6,536 nucleotides of DNA from Erysipelothrix sp. UBA3383 (GTDB lineage Bacteria; Bacillota_I; Bacilli_A; Erysipelotrichales; Erysipelotrichaceae), in contig DEPV01000021.1 of assembly GCA_002358955.1 (NCBI GenBank), forward strand, positions 1-6,536, given 5' to 3'. Numbering within the stretch: the first letter of the stretch is position 1; each line of letters opens with the position of its first letter. Both the position numbers and the translations under genes were made by a program. The notes below the pieces were generated by a model that had not been told where the DNA came from, did not search any database, and saw only the letters and a list, made by a program, of their open reading frames with translations. Positions 1 through 5,365 of this stretch are shown here, in pieces.

Positions 1-24
1 TAAAAAAAAGCCCGAAGGCTTTTT
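1..24 (-). terminator. Rho-independent terminator of nagA
   Basis: Read on the minus strand, an 8-bp stem AAAAAGCC/GGCTTTTT closes on a TTCG loop and runs into eight T residues. The loop with its closing C-G pair is the extra-stable cUUCGg tetraloop. It begins about 6 bases after the nagA stop codon. The plus-strand reading also ends in five T residues, so it may work weakly for transcripts arriving from the left. Confidence 0.9.
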
Positions 25-30
25 GAATTG

Positions 31-1185
31 TTATTTTGAGTAAGCAAGAACACCACGACAAATCGTGTTATACACATTAATGTCTTCATCAACAATGACG
101 ATATCAGCATCTTTACCAACACCAATACTTCCTTTACGATCGTAAATTCCAAGGTGTTTTGCAGAGTTTGATGAACTCATCTTAATCAGATCTTCCATTG
201 AAGCTCCTGTAAACTCTTTAAGGTTACGAACTACAAAGTCCATTTCTGCTACAGATCCTGCTAGTGATCCAGTTTCAATACGACATTCTTTACCAATTTT
301 AGTAACTTCCTGTCCTCCTAAATCATACTTCCCATCAGGAAGCCCTTTAGCACGCATTGCATCAGTAATTGCGATGACATTGTCAGCACCTTTAATTTGT
401 ACTGTTGCTTTTACTGAATTAGGATGCACATGCACACCATCTACAATTAACTCTGCTTTTAAAGCAGGTGATACAAATCCTGCAGTAACCGCACCTGGAT
501 TTCTGTGGTGGTGTGGTGTCATCGCATTGTGGAAGTGTGTCAAGTTAGATAGTCCTTGTGGTATTTGAGCCATGATATCATCAAAGTATGAATCGGTATG
601 GCCAGCTGAAGGAATCACATTCTTACTACGTAGGTATGAAGTAAACCCATGTTCTGCTTCCTCAGGAGCATACGTAATCATACGAATTTTACCTTGTGCT
701 GCTTCATAGAAGGTGTCAAAATCTTTTACTGATGGTGTCAGTACATAGGCTGGGTTTTGTGCTCCAACATGTTTTTTAGAAATAAATGGTCCTTCTAAGT
801 GAATCCCAACAATTTCAGCTTCCCCTGCTTTATTATCAGTATTGGCATAATCTGCAATCACGGATAATGCTTTTGAAACATTCTCAATGGATTGTGTCAT
901 GGTTGTTGCTAAGTAGCTGGTTGTTCCTTCTTGTGGGATAAAGCGAGCAATTGTTGCAACTGCTTCTGGTGTTGCATCCATATTATCTGCCCCATTAGCA
1001 CCATGAATGTGCTGATCAATAAACCCAGGAATCACATTTCTTCCTGCAGCATCAATCACTTCTCCGCTGTATTCAGGAGCAATATCCATGGATCCCAAAT
1101 CAACAATTTTATCATCTTCAATCAGTACATATCCTGATTCAATGATGCGATCTTCTAAATAAATCTTTCCGTTTTTAATTAACAT
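31..1185 (-). CDS. nagA: N-acetylglucosamine-6-phosphate deacetylase
   Basis: This cytoplasmic metal-dependent amidohydrolase removes acetate from N-acetylglucosamine-6-phosphate to give glucosamine-6-phosphate, the substrate of NagB encoded next door. The 384-residue length is normal for the family. Visible motifs are PGFIDQHIHG with the metal ligands H59 and H61, HLEGPF with the metal-ligand glutamate E131, AGHTD with H196, THFHNAM with H217, the substrate-binding region DGVHVHP (H252, H254), and ITDAM with the catalytic aspartate D275. The C-terminus (KGSIGVGKDADIVIVDED) is the usual small beta-domain strand of amidohydrolases. The ATG start is preceded by GGAGGA with a 5-base gap (1191-1196). 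The gene is divergent from nagB, has an extended -10 promoter just upstream, and ends in a strong terminator. It is therefore likely transcribed alone. Confidence 0.96.
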   Translation of the reverse strand: MLIKNGKIYLEDRIIESGYVLIEDDKIVDLGSMDIAPEYSGEVIDAAGRNVIPGFIDQHIHGANGADNMDATPEAVATIARFIPQEGTTSYLATTMTQSIENVSKALSVIADYANTDNKAGEAEIVGIHLEGPFISKKHVGAQNPAYVLTPSVKDFDTFYEAAQGKIRMITYAPEEAEHGFTSYLRSKNVIPSAGHTDSYFDDIMAQIPQGLSNLTHFHNAMTPHHHRNPGAVTAGFVSPALKAELIVDGVHVHPNSVKATVQIKGADNVIAITDAMRAKGLPDGKYDLGGQEVTKIGKECRIETGSLAGSVAEMDFVVRNLKEFTGASMEDLIKMSSSNSAKHLGIYDRKGSIGVGKDADIVIVDEDINVYNTICRGVLAYSK

Positions 1186-1210
1186 AATCGTCCTCCGTAC
1201 TTATAAGTTA

Positions 1211-1219
1211 ATTATATCA
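1211..1219 (-). promoter_or_regulatory. Extended -10 promoter of nagA
   Basis: The minus strand reads TGATATAAT, a perfect TATAAT with the upstream TG of an extended -10 element. No convincing -35 hexamer lies 16-18 bases upstream. Transcription would begin near 1204, leaving a leader of about 18 bases that includes the GGAGGA ribosome binding site. Confidence 0.7.
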
Positions 1220-1248
1220 CTACTCACTTATAGAAAACAGTGAACACC

Positions 1249-1277
1249 TTGCATTTATTAAGCAATGAGGTTATTAT
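1249..1277 (+). promoter_or_regulatory. Possible nagB promoter (weak)
   Basis: TTGCAT (1249-1254) and TATTAT (1272-1277) are separated by 17 bases. The -10 box matches the consensus at five of six positions, but the -35 matches well only at TTG. The start point would be near 1284, giving a very short leader directly before the ribosome binding site. An alternative -10 (TATAGA, 1229-1234) has no good partner. The nagB promoter is thus not firmly placed. Confidence 0.35.
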
Positions 1278-1285
1278 AAAGCGGA

Positions 1286-1292
1286 AAGAAGG
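1286..1292 (+). promoter_or_regulatory. Ribosome binding site that sets the nagB start
   Basis: AAGAAGG lies 7 bases before the ATG at 1300. The frame is open upstream to a GTG at 1240, but those 20 extra codons match no NagB N-terminus and would cover the promoter region. The ATG at 1300 is therefore preferred. Confidence 0.8.
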
Positions 1293-1299
1293 TACTGAT

Positions 1300-2025
1300 A
1301 TGAAAGTTTATATAGTAGAAGATATGAATGCTGGAGCAGAACTTGGCTACTCCATTATTAGAAAAGAATTCGACGAAGGACGCTTAAACGTATTTGGTCT
1401 AGCAACAGGAAGTACACCGGTTACCATGTATCAAAAATTCACTGAAAGTGATGTTGATTTCTCAAATACAATCGCAATTAACCTGGATGAGTACATTGGC
1501 ATTGGTCATGATCATGAACAATCTTATGCAACATTCATGAGAAATAACCTATTTGATGTAAAACCATTCAAGAAAACATATTTACCAAACGGTTTAAATG
1601 AAGATGCTAAAGCAGAGTGTGATGCATACGATGCAATCATTGCTGCAAACCCAATCGATGTTCAAGTACTAGGAATCGGTACAAATGGACACATCGGTTT
1701 TAACGAACCAGGTGCTTCATTTGATTCATTAACAGAAAAAGTAGCACTGGCTCAAGAAACCATTGAAGCAAACGCACGTTTCTTTGATAACATTGATGAT
1801 GTTCCAAAATTCGCATACTCAATGGGAATCAAATCCATCTTAGGTGCTAAGAAAATTGTTCTTTTCGCTTATGGTGAAGCAAAAGCAGATGCAATCTACA
1901 AAATGCTTGAAGAAACACCAACAACAGATTTACCCGCTTCAGCATTACAAAATCATGATGATGTGATTGTTATTGTTGATAAGGCAGCAGCAAGCAAACT
2001 AGACGCTGACAAATACAACGCTTAA
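1300..2025 (+). CDS. nagB: Glucosamine-6-phosphate deaminase
   Basis: This cytoplasmic enzyme isomerises and deaminates glucosamine-6-phosphate to fructose-6-phosphate plus ammonia, the last amino-sugar-specific step before glycolysis. From the chosen ATG it has 241 residues, matching the shorter firmicute type rather than the roughly 266-residue E. coli enzyme, which has a C-terminal extension. Motifs seen are the phosphate loop GLATGSTP (33-40), NLDEY with general-base D63, LGIGTNGHIGFNEPG (124-138) with H131 and E136, YSMGIKSI (173-180), and PASALQNHDDV (212-222). By spacing, N129 sits where E. coli NagB has Asp141; His143 and Glu148 are kept. The gene is divergent from nagA and is followed by its own terminator. 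Some members are allosterically activated by N-acetylglucosamine-6-phosphate; whether this one is cannot be read from the sequence. Confidence 0.96.
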   Translation: MKVYIVEDMNAGAELGYSIIRKEFDEGRLNVFGLATGSTPVTMYQKFTESDVDFSNTIAINLDEYIGIGHDHEQSYATFMRNNLFDVKPFKKTYLPNGLNEDAKAECDAYDAIIAANPIDVQVLGIGTNGHIGFNEPGASFDSLTEKVALAQETIEANARFFDNIDDVPKFAYSMGIKSILGAKKIVLFAYGEAKADAIYKMLEETPTTDLPASALQNHDDVIVIVDKAAASKLDADKYNA

Positions 2026-2040
2026 TAGAAATCCCTTAAT

Positions 2041-2065
2041 CCACTTCAATTGAAGTGGGTTTTTT
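2041..2065 (+). terminator. Rho-independent terminator of nagB
   Basis: An 18-base perfect palindrome (CCACTTCAA/TTGAAGTGG, 2041-2058) starts 15 bases after the nagB stop and is followed by G and six T residues. It lacks a T tract on the other strand, so it should act on plus-strand transcripts only. Confidence 0.92.
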
Positions 2066-2070
2066 CATAT

Positions 2071-2093
2071 AAAAAGAAGGCTTACGCCTTCTT
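2071..2093 (-). terminator. Terminator overlapping the end of the PhnA-like gene
   Basis: On the minus strand an 8-bp stem (AAGAAGGC/GCCTTCTT) closes on the loop GTAA and continues into T residues. The left arm is made by the last Lys-Lys-Ala codons, and the TAA stop codon lies in the loop. GUAA closed by a C-G pair is a stable GNRA tetraloop. A terminating ribosome would cover this hairpin. Confidence 0.85.
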
Positions 2094-2414
2094 CACGAAC
2101 TCTGATTTTAAACTCATTGCTCCAAACCCATCAATACGGCAATCAATATCATGATCACTATCGACAAGTTTAATGTTTTTTACTTTAGTTCCTTGTTTTA
2201 CAGGATTACTTGAACCCTTAACTTTAAGATCTTTGATAACAATAATATCATCACCATCTTGAAGTTGCGTTCCGTTTGAATCATAAACTTTTAAAGTTCC
2301 ATCATCAATTTCTGTTTCACTGTTCCACTCGAATGCACATTCAGGACAAACGTAGTTCAATCCATCTTCATATGTGTACTCACTGTTACATTTTGGACAA
2401 TTTGGTAAACTCAT
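2082..2414 (-). CDS. PhnA/YjdM-family zinc-ribbon protein
   Basis: This small cytoplasmic protein of 110 residues belongs to the family named PhnA or YjdM in E. coli. The N-terminal zinc ribbon has four cysteines, C6-x2-C9 and C23-x2-C26, within LPNCPKCNSEYTYEDG and YVCPECAFEW. The C-terminal beta-rich domain carries the family hallmarks IVIKDLKVKGSS, GTKVKNIKLV, HDIDCRIDGFG and LKSEFVKK. The role is not settled. The name came from proximity to phosphonate genes in E. coli, and the protein is not the unrelated phosphonoacetate hydrolase also called PhnA. No phosphonate genes are seen here. The frame opens at a TTG three codons earlier, but that TTG is one base from the GGAG, while the ATG fits and begins with the family's usual MSLP. 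It lies 48 bp downstream of the lipoprotein gene but has its own promoter. Confidence 0.93.
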   Translation of the reverse strand: MSLPNCPKCNSEYTYEDGLNYVCPECAFEWNSETEIDDGTLKVYDSNGTQLQDGDDIIVIKDLKVKGSSNPVKQGTKVKNIKLVDSDHDIDCRIDGFGAMSLKSEFVKKA

Positions 2415-2424
2415 ATCTATCAAT

Positions 2425-2428
2425 CTCC
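2425..2428 (-). promoter_or_regulatory. Ribosome binding site that sets the PhnA-like gene start
   Basis: GGAG on the minus strand lies 10 bases before the ATG at 2414. It is only one base from the upstream TTG, too near to serve it, so it supports the MSLP start. Confidence 0.7.
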
Positions 2429-2441
2429 ATTTCTACGCCCT

Positions 2442-2450
2442 ATTATAGCA
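2442..2450 (-). promoter_or_regulatory. Extended -10 promoter of the PhnA-like gene
   Basis: The minus strand reads TGCTATAAT, a perfect extended -10 element, in the 48-bp gap after the lipoprotein stop codon. No clear -35 is seen at the usual distance. Transcription would start near 2435, leaving a leader of about 20 bases. No hairpin terminator separates the lipoprotein gene from this promoter, so readthrough from upstream is also possible. Confidence 0.72.
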
Positions 2451-2462
2451 CATTTTGAAATA

Positions 2463-4214
2463 CTATTTTTGTAGCGCCTTTTTGAAGCCTTTTTCAATCA
2501 CATCAAAGCTGGTTGAACCATAGCTTAAAAACGCTTCATGGAACTCTTTATCAAGTTTAGTATCATCCTTTGCTTTAAAGTAGGATACCTTCAAGTCTTC
2601 AATATAGAGTTGGGAGAGATAGTATGTTGGATAGGTTGCTGGGTTATGAACAAAGTTAAGGTAAATCTCTTTCAGTTCTTCATCACTATCAAGTCCGATA
2701 TTATTAAGAATGTAATCTTTGAATTCATCATAGGACCAGCCATAATAGTTAATTCCCAGATCCATTTCAATGTGCATGATTTGTAGGATTTGATTGTACG
2801 CTTTATTGAACTGTGCTTGATCACTTCCTACTCCTACCATCAATTCAATGTATTGCTCACTATAATTTGCCCAACCTTCAGCATTGGCACCATTGCTGAC
2901 AAGACTTCTGATGGGATGGTTTGGTAAGTCTTGGAAGTAAGTAAATTGATACATGTGGCCCGGCGTTGATTCATGACCATAGGTATGATAATTCTTAGAA
3001 TCATAATCTCCTTTTACGAAAATAACTTGTTTGAATTGATCGGTATAATCAATTTGAGGGGTAAAGTAGAATGCAGGACTTGAAGCCTCTTCCATTGATG
3101 GATCCACTTTACGCAATTCATAATTGAATGCTTTAGTTTCAGGGAAATAATCGGTATAGGTCTTATTGAGGAAATCAATCAAGCCTTGTCCATCTTCAAA
3201 ATGAAGTTCTGGCCCTTCAACATAATCATTGAACATCGATTCTAACATGGCTTCATCTTTTAGTAGTGAACTCATCACAATTTGATTTTGCATCTTATGT
3301 TTTTTTAGAATCTTTTCGATATCTTTAATACTACGGCTGCTACCAGTGTTACTTTGCAGCAGTTTCTCATAGTAGTCTTTCCCATTGGGACGATTTGCAA
3401 GACCACTCATAGGCTCTGCATCAATCTCACTTAATCCATCAACGACAGCCATATAAGCATTGGCAAAATTAACGTTGATGAGAACCTTATTCATTTCCGT
3501 ATAAACTGTTTCATTCTCTAAATTTAAGACTTTAATCTTATCATTGAAGTGTGAAATTAAGTAATAATCCGGTTCTACAATCGCTTCTGCCATTGATATT
3601 GCCTGGGAAATAATTTCAACCAGTTCTTCTTGTGAGAAACCTGTACCGTTGGTCTGACGTTTTAATTCAAAATCAATTGATTCTTGAACTGAGGCTTGCA
3701 GTGTTTCTAGAAAATTAAGATAGTAAACGACATCTTCTTCATCATGAAATTCATATTTCTCAAGATAGGCTGGGATGTTCCCTAGGAATGCACGTGAGAA
3801 TCCCAGTACTGAAGTTCCCACTTCATAATCATAGAAATCTTCCATAAGCAGTGCTTTCTCATAAGCATCAATCAGTGCATCACGATCTGCTTGTTGTGTT
3901 AGTGTTAAATCTTTATCCTTAAACCCCTTTAAGTCTTTAATCATTGCTTTATAAGTTTCCATACCTTCAGCATAATCGGCCTCAGTTGTAAACCCTAATT
4001 CATAAGGTTCACGAGTCACCCCATAATCTTCGGGTTTGATAAATAAGAAGTTAATGGATAGATCATCCGATGCCACAGAATCAATAATCTGTTGATCCAA
4101 AAGCGTATTGAATTCCTTATTTTCAAGTTCTGCGAAACTTGTTTGTGGCCCCTTACTGGAACAGCCACTAACAGTCAATAAAACCAATAATAACGATATT
4201 AATATTTTTTTCAT
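2463..4214 (-). CDS. DUF885-family lipoprotein, putative metallopeptidase
   Basis: The 583-residue product is probably anchored on the outer face of the membrane. It starts with MKK, a hydrophobic run (4-13) and the lipobox VSGC with C18 as the lipidated cysteine. The rest is largely helical and matches the DUF885 family. Its signature HESTPGH (414-420) fits the HExxxPGH zinc-peptidase-like motif, and AEGWANYSEQ (445-454) gives the likely third ligand E446. Further conserved-looking parts are IEMDLGINYYGWSYDEF (482-498) and a proline/tyrosine-rich stretch at 525-534. The latter two depart from the forms I recall for the family (a DxxLH-GW segment and PGQAxxY). Peptidase activity is inferred from the motif; the substrate is unknown. 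The frame continues 28 codons upstream through the promoter. The ATG at 4214 is chosen for its signal peptide and AGAGGAG site. Confidence 0.88.
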   Translation of the reverse strand: MKKILISLLLVLLTVSGCSSKGPQTSFAELENKEFNTLLDQQIIDSVASDDLSINFLFIKPEDYGVTREPYELGFTTEADYAEGMETYKAMIKDLKGFKDKDLTLTQQADRDALIDAYEKALLMEDFYDYEVGTSVLGFSRAFLGNIPAYLEKYEFHDEEDVVYYLNFLETLQASVQESIDFELKRQTNGTGFSQEELVEIISQAISMAEAIVEPDYYLISHFNDKIKVLNLENETVYTEMNKVLINVNFANAYMAVVDGLSEIDAEPMSGLANRPNGKDYYEKLLQSNTGSSRSIKDIEKILKKHKMQNQIVMSSLLKDEAMLESMFNDYVEGPELHFEDGQGLIDFLNKTYTDYFPETKAFNYELRKVDPSMEEASSPAFYFTPQIDYTDQFKQVIFVKGDYDSKNYHTYGHESTPGHMYQFTYFQDLPNHPIRSLVSNGANAEGWANYSEQYIELMVGVGSDQAQFNKAYNQILQIMHIEMDLGINYYGWSYDEFKDYILNNIGLDSDEELKEIYLNFVHNPATYPTYYLSQLYIEDLKVSYFKAKDDTKLDKEFHEAFLSYGSTSFDVIEKGFKKALQK

Positions 4215-4220
4215 GATGAT

Positions 4221-4227
4221 CTCCTCT
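4221..4227 (-). promoter_or_regulatory. Ribosome binding site that sets the lipoprotein start
   Basis: AGAGGAG on the minus strand lies 6 bases before the ATG that opens the lipoprotein signal peptide. It favours this start over an in-frame ATG at 4298. Confidence 0.85.
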
Positions 4228-4242
4228 ATCATATATAACAAT

Positions 4243-4251
4243 ATTGTATCA
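4243..4251 (-). promoter_or_regulatory. Extended -10 promoter of the lipoprotein gene
   Basis: The minus strand reads TGATACAAT, an extended -10 element with one mismatch in the hexamer. The -35 region at the proper spacing is poor. The start would fall near 4236, giving a leader of about 22 bases with the AGAGGAG site. Confidence 0.6.
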
Positions 4252-4337
4252 CAGTCTTCGCTGAGTTTTACCTTAGAAAATAGCGCGGTAAATTTCACAT
4301 CAAATCTTCTAAAACCATGGTTGTTAGCTGGGAAATA

Positions 4338-4346
4338 TGCTATATT
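4338..4346 (+). promoter_or_regulatory. Extended -10 promoter of the VanZ-like gene
   Basis: TGCTATATT is an extended -10 element with one mismatch in the hexamer, placed 28 bases before the start codon. No good -35 is seen. With the lipoprotein promoter it makes up the 160-bp divergent region 4215-4374, which otherwise holds only a 10-bp palindrome AACCATGGTT (4313-4322) of unknown meaning. Confidence 0.5.
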
Positions 4347-4360
4347 TAATGCACTTCAAG

Positions 4361-4367
4361 AAAGGAG
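4361..4367 (+). promoter_or_regulatory. Ribosome binding site that sets the VanZ-like start
   Basis: AAAGGAG lies 7 bases before the ATG at 4375. The frame is open upstream to 4108, but that part runs antisense through the lipoprotein signal peptide and both promoters and looks like no protein. Confidence 0.9.
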
Positions 4368-4374
4368 TTTCATC

Positions 4375-4902
4375 ATGGATATTCACCACTTTCCCCAATG
4401 GTTACCCAGCTTCATACCCGTGGGCATTCCTGTATTTCTCATCATTTACTACCTACGTTTAAGAAATCAAACTCGCTTTCAAAAAATCATAAAATCCATC
4501 TTCATCCTTTATCTCTTGGTTGTTATCGAATTGACTCTTGCTCCTTTTCCCATGAGTCAAGAAGCCATCCTGCACATTGAGACACAACACAGTTTTCGCT
4601 ACAACATCTATTTGTTCAACAGCCTTCAGACACAGGAGTTTCTACTCAACATCATCTTTTTTATACCACTAGGACTATTACTCCCTTTAGTAAGACCAGA
4701 GCTGACCATGAAAGATACTGTTTTTCTAGGAATGGTGACATCATTAACCATAGAACTCTTCCAATTGTTCACCTCCCTTTTAAAGTTGAACGTCCGCGCT
4801 TTTGATGTTGATGATATTCTTGCCAACACTCTTGGTGCCCTAATTGGCTGGTGTCTTTATGCCATCCTATCTAAAATCTATAATAACTATAAAAAATCCT
4901 GA
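4375..4902 (+). CDS. VanZ-like integral membrane protein
   Basis: This 175-residue membrane protein of the VanZ-like family has about five hydrophobic segments, near residues 11-27, 38-57, 89-107, 113-133 and 148-166. Family-typical parts are NIIFFIPLGLLLP (92-104), SLTIELFQ (123-130) with E127 and Q130, and RAFDVDDILANTLGALIG (141-158) with R141, D144, D146, D147 and N151. The last is the most conserved block in the family. VanZ of the Tn1546 vancomycin cluster gives low-level teicoplanin resistance by an incompletely understood route. Chromosomal relatives like this one are widespread and mostly uncharacterised. No vanRSHAX genes are present, so resistance should not be assumed. The gene is divergent from the lipoprotein and convergent with the MarR gene, and looks monocistronic. 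Confidence 0.9.
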   Translation: MDIHHFPQWLPSFIPVGIPVFLIIYYLRLRNQTRFQKIIKSIFILYLLVVIELTLAPFPMSQEAILHIETQHSFRYNIYLFNSLQTQEFLLNIIFFIPLGLLLPLVRPELTMKDTVFLGMVTSLTIELFQLFTSLLKLNVRAFDVDDILANTLGALIGWCLYAILSKIYNNYKKS

Positions 4903-4926
4903 TATCACAACGATATCAGGATTTTT
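4892..4926. terminator. Bidirectional terminator shared by the VanZ-like and marR-type genes
   Basis: AAAAATCCTGATATC and GATATCAGGATTTTT form a perfect 15-bp stem around a 5-base loop (4907-4911). Both strands end in at least five T residues. The VanZ-like stop codon (4900-4902) is inside the left arm, and the MarR stop begins 2 bases beyond the right arm. The hairpin therefore fills almost the whole 25-bp gap between the convergent genes. Confidence 0.93.
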
Positions 4927-4927
4927 A

Positions 4928-5365
4928 TTAGAAGTCTGATTCAAACAGTCCAATTAATTTAGATAGTTCTGCAACACCTTTAAACACCAAATCCAAGTCG
5001 ATTTGAGTCGTATTATCATTATAGACCTCTTGCATCTTATTTTGGATACCAAGCATGATAGCCTTTGCCTTTTTTGAAAGAAGTAAAGTAAAGGTTCTTG
5101 AATCGGTTTCATCAGGGATACGAATGATCAATTCCTGCGATTCCAACTCACGCATCATCTTTGATACATTGGCTTGTTGGACATGAAGGGACTGAGATAA
5201 TTTTCCAACAGTTACATGATCAAAATGATCAATGGCCATTAGAAAGATAAATTCTTGCCCTGTAAGACCTGCATGTTTTGCTACAGATTTGATGAAACCA
5301 TGCATCTGTGTACGCATCGTATTCATACTTAGAAAAAAGTTTTCAACAGTTTGTTCATTATTCAC
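4928..5365 (-). CDS. MarR-family transcriptional regulator
   Basis: From the GTG start the protein has 145 residues, typical for this family of dimeric winged-helix DNA-binding proteins that often repress efflux genes and respond to small ligands. The order is an N-terminal dimerisation helix (about 4-30), LTGQEFIFLMAI (34-45), the helix-turn-helix VTVGKLSQSLHVQQANVSKMMRELE (51-75) and the wing IRIPDETDSRTFTLLLSKKAK (81-101). The wing has the family's D-x-R pattern (D88, R90). The frame is open to an ATG at 5386, but that ATG has no usable ribosome binding site and lies deep in the permease gene. The GTG at 5363-5365 has TGGAGG 9 bases upstream. The gene overlaps the permease by 8 bp, suggesting one operon and translational coupling. 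The ligand and operator are not evident. Confidence 0.92.
   Translation of the reverse strand: MNNEQTVENFFLSMNTMRTQMHGFIKSVAKHAGLTGQEFIFLMAIDHFDHVTVGKLSQSLHVQQANVSKMMRELESQELIIRIPDETDSRTFTLLLSKKAKAIMLGIQNKMQEVYNDNTTQIDLDLVFKGVAELSKLIGLFESDF

Noticed and set aside
374..1137. Two plus-strand open frames of 64 and 68 codons inside nagA
   Set aside because: They are antisense to a clear NagA coding region, lack ribosome binding sites and known motifs, and are expected by chance.
1276..1289. Partial CcpA-type catabolite site before nagB
   Set aside because: Only one half (ATAAAGCG-like) fits, at about nine of 14 positions. The second half does not match.
2082..2414. Phosphonoacetate hydrolase or phosphonate-use gene
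   Set aside because: The product is the small zinc-ribbon YjdM type, not the large hydrolase that shares the PhnA name, and no phosphonate genes are nearby.
2276..2786. Plus-strand open frames opposite the PhnA-like and lipoprotein genes
   Set aside because: Both are antisense to well-supported proteins and show no family features. The hydrophobic look of the second is a by-product of reading the opposite strand.
4215..4298. 28-codon upstream extension of the lipoprotein
   Set aside because: It would bury the signal peptide and cover the -10 element. The AGAGGAG site favours the ATG at 4214.
4108..4374. N-terminal extension of the VanZ-like protein
   Set aside because: It would run antisense through the lipoprotein signal peptide and both promoters, while a strong AAAGGAG site precedes the ATG at 4375.
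4398..4829. Short open frames in other frames of the VanZ-like gene
   Set aside because: They are shadows of the VanZ-like coding sequence, without motifs or ribosome binding sites.
4375..4902. Glycopeptide resistance locus
   Set aside because: Only a VanZ-like gene is present. No ligase, dehydrogenase, dipeptidase or two-component genes are in the window, and chromosomal VanZ-like genes are common in sensitive bacteria.
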